Below, in pieces: positions 10,253-19,281 of a DNA stretch of 64,000 bases. Below the pieces are notes generated by a model that saw nothing but the letters and a program-made list of their open reading frames with translations, did not search any database and had not been told where the DNA came from. Origin of the DNA: Deltaproteobacteria bacterium (lineage in GTDB: Bacteria; Desulfobacterota; Binatia; UBA9968); the NCBI GenBank assembly GCA_016874755.1, contig VGTH01000018.1, positions 36,666 through 100,665 on the forward strand, in the 5' to 3' direction. The position numbers and the translations under genes were made by a program. Positions within the stretch are counted from its first letter, which is position 1; each line of letters opens with the position of its first letter.

Positions 10253-10359
10253 CGCGACCGGACTGGCTTCGCCTCGCATTTCCCGTCGGTCGACGCTTTT
10301 TGACTCCTCCCCCCCTATCCATTACATTGTTGAGATTCATTCTTAGGTAGGAACGAGCG

Positions 10360-11745
10360 ATGGTCGACATGGACAAGATCGTGTCGCTGTGCAAGCGGCG
10401 CGGGTTTATTTTTCAATCGAGCGAAATTTACGGCGGCACGGGCTCCTGTTGGGACTACGGGCCGCTGGGCGTCGAGCTGAAGAACAACGTCAAGCACGCC
10501 TGGTGGCGCGATTGCGTGCAATTTCGCTCCGACATGGTGGGACTCGATTCTTCCATCCTGATGCACCCGCGGGTCTGGAAAGCCAGCGGTCATCTCGATC
10601 ACTTCACCGACCCGATGGTCGATTGCAAAGTTTGCAAGGGCCGGTTTCGCGCCGACAAACTCGAGGACGCAAATTGCCTGCAAAAGCCGTCGAAACGGCC
10701 CGGGCAGCATGACGCGTGCCAGCTCACCGAAGCACGGCTGTTCAATCTCATGTTCAAGACCTTCATGGGGCCGGTGGAGGATGATGCAGCGGTGGCCTAT
10801 CTGCGGCCGGAAACCGCGCAGGGGATTTTCGTCAACTTCGAAAACGTCTTGCAATCGATGCGCATGAAGCTGCCCTTCGGCATCGCCCAGATCGGTAAAT
10901 CGTTTCGTAACGAGATTACGCCGGGCAACTTTACATTTCGCACGCGAGAATTCGAGCAGATGGAGATCGAGTTTTTCGTCATGCCGGGCACCGACGAGGA
11001 GTGGCATCAGCGTTGGCTTGACGAGCGCTTCGCCTGGTATCCCAAATATGGCATGCGCAAGGAGAACATCCGTCTGCGCGAGCACGATAAAGACGAGCTG
11101 GCGCACTACGCCAAGCGCACGGCGGACATTGAGTATCTCTTTCCAATGGGTTGGAGCGAGTTGGAAGGTATCGCCAATCGCGCGGATTTCGATTTGAAGC
11201 AGCACGCGCAGTTCAGCGGCAAGTCGCTGGAGTATTTCGACGAGGAATCGAAGCAAAAAATCGTGCCCTACGTGATCGAACCTTCGGCGGGTGCCGACCG
11301 CGGCACGCTGGCCTTTCTGGTCGATGCCTACAGCGAAGAAGAAGTGAAAAACGAAAAGCGCGTGGTGCTGAATTTTCATCCTGAGCTGGCGCCGATCAAG
11401 ATTGCCGTGCTGCCGCTGCTGAAGAAAAACGATCGGATTGTCGAGACCGCGAAAAAATTGATGGCCGACCTGCGTAAGCGCTGGCACACGGTCTACGACG
11501 ACACGGCGTCCATAGGTAGGCTCTATCGCCGCCAGGACGAGGTCGGCACGCCGTTTTGTGTGACCGTCGACGTGCAAACCGTCGGCGACGACAAATCGGC
11601 GGCCGACAATAAGGTTACGATTCGCGACCGTGTGACCATGCAACAGGTGCGCGTCGATCTCAGCGCCATGGCGGCGGTGATGGAAAAATTGATGGCGGGG
11701 GAGTGGGCTGAAGTTGCGGTCGCGCACGGGGTTAAGAAAGACTAA
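10360..11745 (+). CDS. glyQS: Glycyl-tRNA synthetase, homodimeric type
   Basis: Charges tRNA-Gly. The 461-residue class II synthetase is the single-chain type, not the bacterial alpha/beta pair. [13 protein letters not shown] at residues 26-38 and class II motif 2 ([11 protein letters not shown], then [10 protein letters not shown] near 180-205) are visible, as is motif 3 around [11 protein letters not shown] near 310; a PLLKKN segment opens the anticodon-binding domain near 350. Zn-like cysteines occur as CKVCKG near residues 89-94. ATG 10360 follows TAGGTAGGAA. The gene is about 110 bases downstream of dapB and may have its own promoter. Confidence 0.94.
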   Translation: MVDMDKIVSLCKRRGFIFQSSEIYGGTGSCWDYGPLGVELKNNVKHAWWRDCVQFRSDMVGLDSSILMHPRVWKASGHLDHFTDPMVDCKVCKGRFRADKLEDANCLQKPSKRPGQHDACQLTEARLFNLMFKTFMGPVEDDAAVAYLRPETAQGIFVNFENVLQSMRMKLPFGIAQIGKSFRNEITPGNFTFRTREFEQMEIEFFVMPGTDEEWHQRWLDERFAWYPKYGMRKENIRLREHDKDELAHYAKRTADIEYLFPMGWSELEGIANRADFDLKQHAQFSGKSLEYFDEESKQKIVPYVIEPSAGADRGTLAFLVDAYSEEEVKNEKRVVLNFHPELAPIKIAVLPLLKKNDRIVETAKKLMADLRKRWHTVYDDTASIGRLYRRQDEVGTPFCVTVDVQTVGDDKSAADNKVTIRDRVTMQQVRVDLSAMAAVMEKLMAGEWAEVAVAHGVKKD

Positions 11746-11858
11746 GCAGTTAATGGAAAGGCCGACCGATTCTTCGCCATTATCGCCGCATTCGGTTTCT
11801 CATCGAGCGTTATCGCCGCTATCTCATCCTCGGCATTCTCGGGCTGATTGCCACCGAT

Positions 11859-13553
11859 TTGGCGGGGATGGCGCTGCCGTGGTTGATCAAGGGCGGCATC
11901 GACACCGCCCTGCAAAAAAACGGCGCTGACGCGTCGCTGCTCAAATATCCGCTGCTGATCCTGCTGGCCGCCAGCCTGCAGGGATTTTTTCGCTACTGCT
12001 GGCGCATCAACATCAACGGCATGTCGCGCCGCTCCGAGGCCGACCTGCGCGATCTGGTTTTTTCCCATCTGCAAAAACTGCCGGTTAGCTATTTTCAACA
12101 CACCAAGACCGGCGACTTGATGTCGCGCTTGACCAACGACATCCAGGCGGTCCGTGAGCTGGTCGGTTTTGGCACGCTGGCGATTGTCGACGCGCTGGTG
12201 GTGATTATCTTTAGCGTCGCCATGATGATTGCCATCGATCCGTGGCTGACGCTCTGGTCGATGTGCTCGATGCCGCTGATCTCAGTCGCCGTGCGCGTCT
12301 TCGGCCGGCGAATCTTTCGCTGGTCGCACGAGACCCAAGAGCAGCTGAGCGAGATGAGCGCCTTCGTGCAGGAAAACCTCGCCGGCATGCGCGTGGTGCA
12401 GGCCTACGCGCAAGAACAAAACCAGATCGCGGCGTTCCGTTCTCGCAGTTTGGACTATCGCCATAAAACCATGTGGCTGGCGACGCTCTGGGGCATTTTT
12501 TGGCCGCTCATTCAGGTGCTATCCGGCATCGCAGCGACGATAGTGCTCTGGTACGGCGGCAGGCAGGTGCTCACGGGCACCATGACGCTGGGCCAGTTTG
12601 TCGCGTTCAACGGCTATCTCGCGATGCTCGCGTGGCCGCTGATGGCGGTGGGCTATGTGGTGAACTCCTACCAGCGCGGCATCGCGGCGCTGAGCCGTCT
12701 CGGTGAAGTGCTGGACGTGCCACCGGCGCAGCGTTTCGCGCCCGCGCCGACAACCGACTCGCGCCCAGCGCTCAAGGGCAATATCGAGATTCGCCATTTG
12801 ACCTTCGCCTACGATAAGCACAGTGCGCCGGTGCTGCACGATGTCTCGCTGGCGGTGCCCGCAGGGAAGATTTGCGGTATCGTCGGCGCCACCGGTTCCG
12901 GCAAGAGCACGCTGGTCAATATGCTCGTGCGCCTCTACGATCCGCCGCCGCAAACCGTTTTGATCGACGGTGTCGACGTCAATCAGGTGCCGCTCAAGCA
13001 ACTTTTGGCGGGCGTCGGGCTGGTGACGCAGGATATCTTTCTTTTCTCCGGCACGATCCGCGAAAATATTCAGTTCGGCGCCGAAAACGGCAGCGGCGCC
13101 GGTGTTGAAGAGGCGTCGCGCATCGCGCAGCTTTTGCCGGCGATACAGTCGTTTAGCGAAAAGTTCGACACCATCGTCGGCGAGCGCGGCGTGCGCCTGT
13201 CGGGCGGGCAAAAGCAGCGCACCGCGTTGGCGCGGGCGATCATCAAGAACCCGCCGATCTTGATTCTTGACGACGCGTTTTCCAGCGTCGACGTCGAGAC
13301 CGAAGAAGAGATTCTCAAAGAGCTCAAGCAGTTCATGCATGGGCGCACGACGCTGCTCATTTCGCATCGGGTTTCGACCGTGCGCGCGGCGGACATGATC
13401 ATCTATTTACAGGACGGAAAAATCATCGAGCAAGGGACGCACGACGAGCTGGTGGCGCAGGGCGGCGCCTATTATGAGCTTTATCATCGGCAGCAGTTGG
13501 CGCATGAGGTGGAGGTAATGAGTCACGACGGTGGGCTTGTTGCACACTCTTGA
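11859..13553 (+). CDS. ABC exporter half-transporter A (degenerate ATP site)
   Basis: Fused membrane and ATPase chain of the MsbA/BmrCD type. Membrane helices cover about residues 1-290; Walker A GATGSGKST lies near 344, the signature LSGGQKQR near 447 and Walker B at LILDDAFSSVD near 467. The residue after Walker B is Asp, not the catalytic Glu, as in the degenerate chain of heterodimeric exporters; the partner at 13783 has Glu. The 5' end is uncertain: the same frame stays open back to 11754 and encodes a convincing first helix and basic tail (RYRRYLILGILGLI), but no ATG, GTG or TTG exists there before TTG 11859, and ATG 11753 is one frame off. A start-proximal indel or an ATT start at 11769 is possible. 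Confidence 0.88.
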   Translation: MAGMALPWLIKGGIDTALQKNGADASLLKYPLLILLAASLQGFFRYCWRININGMSRRSEADLRDLVFSHLQKLPVSYFQHTKTGDLMSRLTNDIQAVRELVGFGTLAIVDALVVIIFSVAMMIAIDPWLTLWSMCSMPLISVAVRVFGRRIFRWSHETQEQLSEMSAFVQENLAGMRVVQAYAQEQNQIAAFRSRSLDYRHKTMWLATLWGIFWPLIQVLSGIAATIVLWYGGRQVLTGTMTLGQFVAFNGYLAMLAWPLMAVGYVVNSYQRGIAALSRLGEVLDVPPAQRFAPAPTTDSRPALKGNIEIRHLTFAYDKHSAPVLHDVSLAVPAGKICGIVGATGSGKSTLVNMLVRLYDPPPQTVLIDGVDVNQVPLKQLLAGVGLVTQDIFLFSGTIRENIQFGAENGSGAGVEEASRIAQLLPAIQSFSEKFDTIVGERGVRLSGGQKQRTALARAIIKNPPILILDDAFSSVDVETEEEILKELKQFMHGRTTLLISHRVSTVRAADMIIYLQDGKIIEQGTHDELVAQGGAYYELYHRQQLAHEVEVMSHDGGLVAHS

Positions 13554-13563
13554 ATCTGGATTA

Positions 13564-13760
13564 CCCCCTTTGCAAAAGAGGGGAAGGGGAGATTGTCTAC
13601 TCGCGCAGGAATAGGCCCCCTCAATTCTCCTCGAGCCGTGGAAAATTATGAACGCTCACACCGCACCCCTCAAATCTCCCCTAGCCCCTCTTTTCCAAAG
13701 AGGGGAATTCGGAGTCAGCCTGTATGTGTCCCCCTTTGAAAAAGCGAGTAGCAACTCGAT
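13564..13760. repeat. CCCCTTT..AGAGGGG inverted dispersed repeat
   Basis: Between the two ABC genes, TACCCCCTTTGCAAAAGAGG and GGAAGGGGAGATT on the left are mirrored by AATCTCCCCTAGCCCCTC and TTTTCCAAAGAGGGG at 13673-13705. A third arm, TCCCCCTTTGAAAAAG, lies at 13731-13746. The unit is palindromic with no ORF inside, and resembles a non-coding mobile repeat rather than a terminator. Confidence 0.65.
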
Positions 13761-13782
13761 CTGGTTCCAAGAGGTTTAGATT

Positions 13783-15594
13783 TTGGCTACCGAAGTCCAT
13801 CCCGAAGACGAGATCCTGGGCAAGGCGTACGATGCGCGCTTGATGGCGCGCATTCTGCGCTACTTGAAGCCGTACCGGAAGCTCTTGGCGGTTTCGTTCA
13901 CGTTCTTGATGCTGCAAACCGGCAGCCAGCTGCTCGGCCCGTATATCACCAAGGTCGCGGTCGACGGCTACATCGCCAACAGCGATATAGCGGGGCTCGA
14001 CCGCATGGCGCTTTTCTATCTCGCCAACGTCTTTTTCGGTTTCATCGTCTTGTTCGTCCAAACCTACACGACCGAATACACCGGCCAGCGCGCCATGCAC
14101 GACTTGCGCATGGAAATCTTTGCGCATCTGCAAAAGCAGGATTTGGCCTACTTCGACCGCAATCCGCTCGGCCGCCTGATGACGCGCACGGTGAACGACG
14201 TCGAGACATTGAATGAGCTTTTCAGCACGGGGGTGGTTGGCCTGTTGGGTGATCTTTGCATTGTCTTCGGTATCGCCGGGATGATGCTCTGGCTCGATTG
14301 GCGTTTGGGCCTGGTGTGTTTGGCCGTGTTCCCGGTGATTCTCTACGCCAGCCGCTTCTATCGACGCCGCGCCCGCGAGGTCTATCGCGAGAGCCGGCTG
14401 ATCTTGGCGCAGCTCAACGCCGGTCTGCAGGAAAGCATTGCCGGTGTCGCCACCGTGCAGGCCTTCGGTCAGGAAGCGAAAATGTACGGTCGCTTCCAGG
14501 AGATCAACACGCGCTATCGCGGCGTGCAGCTGCAGGCGATCCGCAACAACGCGATCTTCTTTCCGGTGGTGGAAATCTTTAGTGCGGTCACCATCGGCCT
14601 GCTGCTCTGGTACGGCGGCGGGCTGACGCTGCAAAATGCCGTGGCGCCCGGCGTGCTCGTTGCGTTCATTCAATACATCCAGCGAATGTACCAGCCGATT
14701 CGCGATCTCGCCGAGAAATACAACATTATGCAGGCGGCGATGGCCTCTTCGGAGCGCATCTTCACGTTGCTCGACACGCCGGAGACGATCGGCAATCCCG
14801 ACAGACCGAAAACCGTCGAATCGTTTCGCGGCGAAGTGGAGTTCGACGATGTGTGGCTTTCCTATCGGCCGGGCGAGCCGGTGCTCAAGGGCGTGTCGTT
14901 TCGCGCCCGGCCCGGCGAAAAGATCGCTCTCGTCGGCGCCACCGGCGGCGGCAAGACGTCGATCATCTCGGCGCTCTGCCGTTTCTACGACGTCGAGCGC
15001 GGCGCCATTCGTGTCGACGGCATCGACGTGCGCGAGTGGAACAAGCAGGAGCTGCGGCGCCATCTCGGATTGGTACTGCAGGACGTGTTTCTATTTTCCG
15101 GCGACGTCGCGGAAAATATCTCGCTTGGCGACGAGCGTATTTCCGAAGACCAAGTCTTTGCCGCCGCGCGCCGGGCGCAGATCACGCCGTTCATCGAAAA
15201 ACTGCCCAATCAGTTCAAAGAAGAAGTGCAGGAGCGCGGCTCGACGCTGTCGCAGGGGCAGCGCCAGCTGTTGTCCTTCGCGCGCGCGTTGGCGTTCGAT
15301 CCCGGCATTTTGATTTTGGACGAAGCGACCAGCTCGGTGGACACACAGACGGAGATTTTGATTCAACGCGCCTTGGACGAGCTGCTGAAAAATCGCACGG
15401 CGCTGATCATCGCCCATCGTTTATCGACGATCAAAAACGCCGACCGGATTCTGGTCATTCACAAAGGAGAAATCTGGGAGCAGGGCAGCCACGACGAGCT
15501 GCTTGCGCAGGGCGGGTTGTACGCGCGCTTGTACGATTTACAATATCGCGGCCAGGAGTCCGGCGGCGGGGTTCAGGTGGGTCCTATATCTTAA
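13783..15594 (+). CDS. ABC exporter half-transporter B (consensus ATP site)
   Basis: A 603-residue membrane-ATPase chain. Six helices span about residues 35-330; Walker A GATGGGKTS lies near 385, the signature LSQGQRQL near 489, and Walker B LILDEATSSVD near 509 has the catalytic Glu. The H-loop is IIAHRLSTI. With the upstream chain it should form a heterodimeric multidrug or lipid exporter in the inner membrane. The start is TTG 13783 (MATEVHPEDEILGKAYD). The substrate cannot be deduced. Confidence 0.92.
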   Translation: MATEVHPEDEILGKAYDARLMARILRYLKPYRKLLAVSFTFLMLQTGSQLLGPYITKVAVDGYIANSDIAGLDRMALFYLANVFFGFIVLFVQTYTTEYTGQRAMHDLRMEIFAHLQKQDLAYFDRNPLGRLMTRTVNDVETLNELFSTGVVGLLGDLCIVFGIAGMMLWLDWRLGLVCLAVFPVILYASRFYRRRAREVYRESRLILAQLNAGLQESIAGVATVQAFGQEAKMYGRFQEINTRYRGVQLQAIRNNAIFFPVVEIFSAVTIGLLLWYGGGLTLQNAVAPGVLVAFIQYIQRMYQPIRDLAEKYNIMQAAMASSERIFTLLDTPETIGNPDRPKTVESFRGEVEFDDVWLSYRPGEPVLKGVSFRARPGEKIALVGATGGGKTSIISALCRFYDVERGAIRVDGIDVREWNKQELRRHLGLVLQDVFLFSGDVAENISLGDERISEDQVFAAARRAQITPFIEKLPNQFKEEVQERGSTLSQGQRQLLSFARALAFDPGILILDEATSSVDTQTEILIQRALDELLKNRTALIIAHRLSTIKNADRILVIHKGEIWEQGSHDELLAQGGLYARLYDLQYRGQESGGGVQVGPIS

Positions 15595-15614
15595 CAGCGT
15601 GTAAGACTCTTCGG

Positions 15615-15646
15615 AGCCCTTCGACTGAGCTCAGGGCGAACGGGTC
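15615..15646. repeat. TTCGACtgAGCTCAGGGCGAACGG dispersed repeat
   Basis: GGAGCCCTTCGACTGAGC followed by TCAGGGCGAACGGG. Related copies lie at 33961-33991 and, as a long inverted pair, at 44102-44224. It sits between convergent genes. Confidence 0.65.
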
Positions 15647-15694
15647 GGAGGTTGAAATCGCTTTGGAAAGTCGGTCGATGTTGACTTTTCGCGA

Positions 15695-16975
15695 TCACGC
15701 CGGCGCGTTCTGCCGTTTGATTTTTCCCTGCACGATGGCGCGAATATCGGCCGACTTCGGCGCCACTTCCGAGATCACCGCCAGGTGTGAGAAATGATTC
15801 GCTTTGGGATCGCGCACGACATGGAGCGGATCGCGCCCGGCCTTGACGTCTTCGATGCCCTTGAGCAGCAGCTTGCGCGCCGCGACGATCGCTTTGTCCG
15901 ACGACACCAGATGTTCTTTGCTGCGGTCTTGGACGGCGCCGGCGCCTTCGATGACGCAGGCGTCCTGCGCCTGGAAGTTGTAGCCGATGCCGCTGAAGGA
16001 TTTGTTCTTCATCGACTCGCGGTCTTGCAGGTAGCGATTGGCCTTGTTGCGGACCATGTGATAGTTCGCCGTCAATTCGTCGCGGCCGCGCAGCATCATC
16101 TCGCGCGCCAGCGGCCGCTCGCGGCTAAAGACGATGACGAACTTCCAGTGATTTTCATCGTCGATGGGCACATGCCAATTCACTGAGTAGCCTTCCGCCG
16201 CCGTTTGGCCGGGAAAGGTGCTGAAGTTGGGCATGATGAAATTGGACGTGCGAAAATAGATCCGATCGTCGGCGATGTTGCGCACCGTGAAGATGCGCAC
16301 GCCGAAGTCGGTTAGTTCGAGCTCGATGCGCGGCGCCAAATCGGCGCCGAAGAGCGAATTGGGCGAGCTCTCGCTGCCGGTGACGCGGCGCTTCTTGTCG
16401 GACTCGGTCATTTCAAGATTGCGGTGCAAAAACGACAGATGCACCGGGTCGATATTGCCCTCGTTGGATTGCAGATAGTTGCACGAGTGGTGAATCTTCG
16501 AGACGAAGCGGTGGTCGTCGGGCACGTTGAGAAATTCGTACTTGGGCAAGAGCGGCGGTTCCCCCGGGCCGATGTAGGCGAAGATCACGCCGCCGGCTTC
16601 CCGGCAGGGGAACGACGGTTGGCAAAAGTCATGGCGGTGCTCGCCGCCATTCGGTTCGCCGGGCTGTTCGAGAATCTTGCCGGTCACGTCGTAAAGCCAG
16701 CCGTGATAAATGCAGCGCAGCCCGCCGTCTTCCAACCGACCGTAACTCAAGTCGGCGCCGCGATGGCAGCAGTGGGCATCGAGCACGCCGACGCGGCCTT
16801 TGTCATCGCGAAAGATCACCAACTCTTCATTCATCAATGTGACCGCCAGCGGCGCACCGTCGGCTTTCAATTCCTCCGATAACGCCACCGGCTGCCAATA
16901 GCGGCGCAGCAGTTCGCCGCAGGGCGTGCCGGGCCCGGTCTGCGTCAGTAGTTGGTTTTCCTCTCGGCTGATCAT
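15695..16975 (-). CDS. Rieske aromatic-ring-hydroxylating oxygenase, large subunit
   Basis: A 426-residue oxygenase of the phthalate 4,5-dioxygenase / vanillate demethylase type. Rieske ligands: Cys69 and His71 (CCHRG), Cys88 and His91 (CIYHGW). The mononuclear iron site is NIDPVHLSFLH with Asp176, His179 and His184. It should hydroxylate or demethylate an aromatic substrate with electrons from a separate reductase, which is not in the window. The gene ends a minus-strand unit, 30 bases after a binding-protein gene. The substrate is unknown. Confidence 0.9.
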   Translation of the reverse strand: MISREENQLLTQTGPGTPCGELLRRYWQPVALSEELKADGAPLAVTLMNEELVIFRDDKGRVGVLDAHCCHRGADLSYGRLEDGGLRCIYHGWLYDVTGKILEQPGEPNGGEHRHDFCQPSFPCREAGGVIFAYIGPGEPPLLPKYEFLNVPDDHRFVSKIHHSCNYLQSNEGNIDPVHLSFLHRNLEMTESDKKRRVTGSESSPNSLFGADLAPRIELELTDFGVRIFTVRNIADDRIYFRTSNFIMPNFSTFPGQTAAEGYSVNWHVPIDDENHWKFVIVFSRERPLAREMMLRGRDELTANYHMVRNKANRYLQDRESMKNKSFSGIGYNFQAQDACVIEGAGAVQDRSKEHLVSSDKAIVAARKLLLKGIEDVKAGRDPLHVVRDPKANHFSHLAVISEVAPKSADIRAIVQGKIKRQNAPA

Positions 16976-17005
16976 CGGCGTATGCCTTCAAGTTCGATTA
17001 CGCGG

Positions 17006-18061
17006 TCAATTCCCGGCCAATATTTTTTGGAACTTCTGCCGGATGCGCGTGTGCTCTTCGGAATTTTTGATCACGTCGGCGACAGAATAGGAAGTGAACT
17101 TGACGCCGCGCTTTTCCTGTTCGGCAACGAACTGCTGCATCTGCGTGCCTTTGACCAAATGGGAGCTGCTGCGGTCGGTTTTGTAGAGAATATCTTGGCC
17201 CTCTTTGGTCAACAGAAAAGCCGCCAGCAGCGCCGCGGCGTTGGGATTGCGCGCGTTGCTCGGCACCGTGAGATACCAATAGGACAGAATACCGGCGTCT
17301 TTGAAGACGTTGCCGTCGACGGGGCCGCCTTTCTCTTTCGCTTCTTGAGGCGCGGCCAAGTCGCAGTTAAAAACCAGCATGGCAAATTCGCCGGCGGCGA
17401 TGCGGTCGTCTTCGCCGCAGCGAATCAAACCCGAGACTTGTTTGACGAACTTGCCGAGAAACGCCGTGGTTTTTTCTTCGCCCCAGATCATCGACAAGCG
17501 GTCGAACGACGCGGCGTAGGGCGTCGAAGCGATCTTGCCTTTCCATTTTGGGTTGAGCACGTCTTCGACGCGCTGCGGAATGTCTTTGCCGGCGACCATT
17601 TTGGAATTGTAGGTAAAGCCCGGTGTGCGCGTCGTGACGATGATGACTTTGTTGTCGAAGTCGATCATCGGTTTGGTGATATGGGGAAACGCTTTGCTCC
17701 ATTCAAACCCTTTGAGCGGCATGCGCGCCACGTGATTCTCCGAGCCGACAAACAAATCAGTCGACGCCGGCTGGCCGGCCTTGGCCTCTTGAATGACCCG
17801 GCTGGCAAACTGCGGCATGGCCGGTCCCGGGGTAAACTTGAAAGGCAGGTTCAAGCCGTAGGCTTTGTTGAAAGCCTTTTCCATCTCGGCGGCGCCTTCG
17901 ATACCGCCCATGGTGCCGGTGCCCCAGCTGAGGATCAGCTCGCCCTCTTTTTTGGCGCCTTCGAGCAGTTGCGCCTTTGTTTGGGCAAACGAACTGTTTG
18001 CGGTCGGGATCGCGATGTAGAAAAACAGGATGCTGAGGATCAATTTCTTACTATCAACCAT
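17006..18061 (-). CDS. Periplasmic solute-binding protein, ABC type
   Basis: A 351-residue extracellular solute-binding protein of the iron/spermidine-like family. It has a signal peptide (KKLILSILFFYIAIPTANSS, cleaved near FAQ) and the two-lobe layout with KGELILSWGTGT near residue 37 and WKGKIASTPYAASFD near 173. A GGAGG site lies six bases before the ATG. No ATPase or permease is adjacent, so it is an orphan receptor in this window; it may supply the Rieske oxygenase downstream. Confidence 0.85.
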   Translation of the reverse strand: MVDSKKLILSILFFYIAIPTANSSFAQTKAQLLEGAKKEGELILSWGTGTMGGIEGAAEMEKAFNKAYGLNLPFKFTPGPAMPQFASRVIQEAKAGQPASTDLFVGSENHVARMPLKGFEWSKAFPHITKPMIDFDNKVIIVTTRTPGFTYNSKMVAGKDIPQRVEDVLNPKWKGKIASTPYAASFDRLSMIWGEEKTTAFLGKFVKQVSGLIRCGEDDRIAAGEFAMLVFNCDLAAPQEAKEKGGPVDGNVFKDAGILSYWYLTVPSNARNPNAAALLAAFLLTKEGQDILYKTDRSSSHLVKGTQMQQFVAEQEKRGVKFTSYSVADVIKNSEEHTRIRQKFQKILAGN

Positions 18062-18132
18062 GAAAACCCTCCGGCTTAGAGACTTTAGTATGTTGGAGCA
18101 GGCCTCGACAAAGGGCGTGCGACTTAAAGATT

Positions 18133-19095
18133 TTAAAGCTCCATGTTTTTTCCGAGGCCTCTGCGCTTCGCTTCATCGTATAGCCACGCTGCAAATGCGA
18201 TGTCGCCGTAGCCGCCCTGCGACTCGCGAAAAACGTTGATCTCGTCGCGGCTGGCGCGGCCCGCGGCGTGGCCGCAAACGACGTCGCCGAGCTCCGGCAC
18301 GCGGCTCCATGACAGTTTGCCTTCAGCGACCAGCTCGAGCAATGGCAGCATCGCCGATTTGTCGGGATACTCGCGTTCCTGTTCCTGGCTGCCGACCACG
18401 GTGCGCGCGGCTTTCAAGTGCAGCTCGCGGCTCATCTCGGTGGGCTTGCCCATGCTGCTAACATGCGTGCCGGCTTCGACCCAGTCAGCAGGAAAAATCG
18501 GTGTCAGCGAATTGGTCGCGGTGAGGATCACATCCATGCCGCGCACCGCTTGTTCCGGCTTGTCGACGCCGCGCACGCTGATGCCAAGGCGTTTTTCGCC
18601 TTCCTCGCAGAATTTCTTGCGCCGCTCGGGATCGCGGCTCGACACGTAAATCTCGCTGATCGGTCGCACCGACTGCAGCGCTTTGATGATCCCAAAAGCG
18701 TTGCGGCCGACGCCGAACAAGCCAAGCTTCTTGGAATCTTCGCGCGCCATGTGCTTGGCGGCAAGGGCGACGACTGCCGCGGTGCGCAGGGTGCCAAAGG
18801 GAAAGCCCATGAACGCCAACAGCTCACCGCTGTCGGCGTCGAACAAATTGCAGTACATTTTGTCGCCGCCGCCGAGCCCGCTGTTGGGGCCCATGCGCAC
18901 GCCGACCCGGCGCTGCTTGAGCACGCCGCCGGAAACGATGCGCAAAGTCTTGCTCGGTCCGACGGTGAGATTATAGGGCGCGCGCGGCACGAGCTGGCCG
19001 GCGGCCTGTTGCCGGTGCGCGTCCTCGATCAGCTCGATGGCTTTGGCGAGATCGAGCAAGGGGGACAGTTCGTCGCGGCTGAGTAATAGAGGCAT
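18133..19095 (-). CDS. Ornithine cyclodeaminase / mu-crystallin family protein
   Basis: A 320-residue NAD(P)-binding protein. The dinucleotide motif is LGLFGVGRNAFG near residue 123, followed by VSSRDPERR, and GTHVSSMGKPTEMSREL lies near 206. Family members include ornithine cyclodeaminase, alanine dehydrogenase and ketimine reductase; sequence alone does not distinguish them. A GGAG site precedes the ATG. It is in a run of minus-strand catabolic genes. Confidence 0.85.
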   Translation of the reverse strand: MPLLLSRDELSPLLDLAKAIELIEDAHRQQAAGQLVPRAPYNLTVGPSKTLRIVSGGVLKQRRVGVRMGPNSGLGGGDKMYCNLFDADSGELLAFMGFPFGTLRTAAVVALAAKHMAREDSKKLGLFGVGRNAFGIIKALQSVRPISEIYVSSRDPERRKKFCEEGEKRLGISVRGVDKPEQAVRGMDVILTATNSLTPIFPADWVEAGTHVSSMGKPTEMSRELHLKAARTVVGSQEQEREYPDKSAMLPLLELVAEGKLSWSRVPELGDVVCGHAAGRASRDEINVFRESQGGYGDIAFAAWLYDEAKRRGLGKNMEL

Positions 19096-19150
19096 TCTTA
19101 AACTCCGATCTTACTGGGACTGTGTCGCCATGGGGAAATTCTCCGTTATT

Positions 19151-19232
19151 TGTCATCCTGAGCGTGAGCGAAGGATCTGCTCTTCGCGCGGTTGCGTGAA
19201 GCAGATTCTTCGCCGTCGGCTCAAAATGGCAG
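19151..19232. repeat. GTCATCCTGAGCG..AAGGATCT inverted repeat
   Basis: TGTCATCCTGAGCGTGAGCG followed by AAGGATCTGC is mirrored by GCAGATTCTTCGCCG and GGCTCAAAATGGCA. This makes a long imperfect hairpin in the gap between two minus-strand genes. The same string type is known as an intergenic repeat in many unrelated bacterial assemblies (general knowledge). Confidence 0.6.
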
Positions 19233-19281
19233 TTGCGACACCATCTTCACCGGAAGGGTGCTCATGTTGGTCTCGCCGAAA

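Noticed and set aside
13681..15063. Long minus-strand open frame (460 codons) opposite the second ABC gene
   Set aside because: It is a shadow of a clear ABC exporter; composition follows the opposite strand's codons and no domain is seen. The same applies to long antisense frames at 10315-11727, 16952-18079, 20886-21827, 25697-26614 and 26626-27441.
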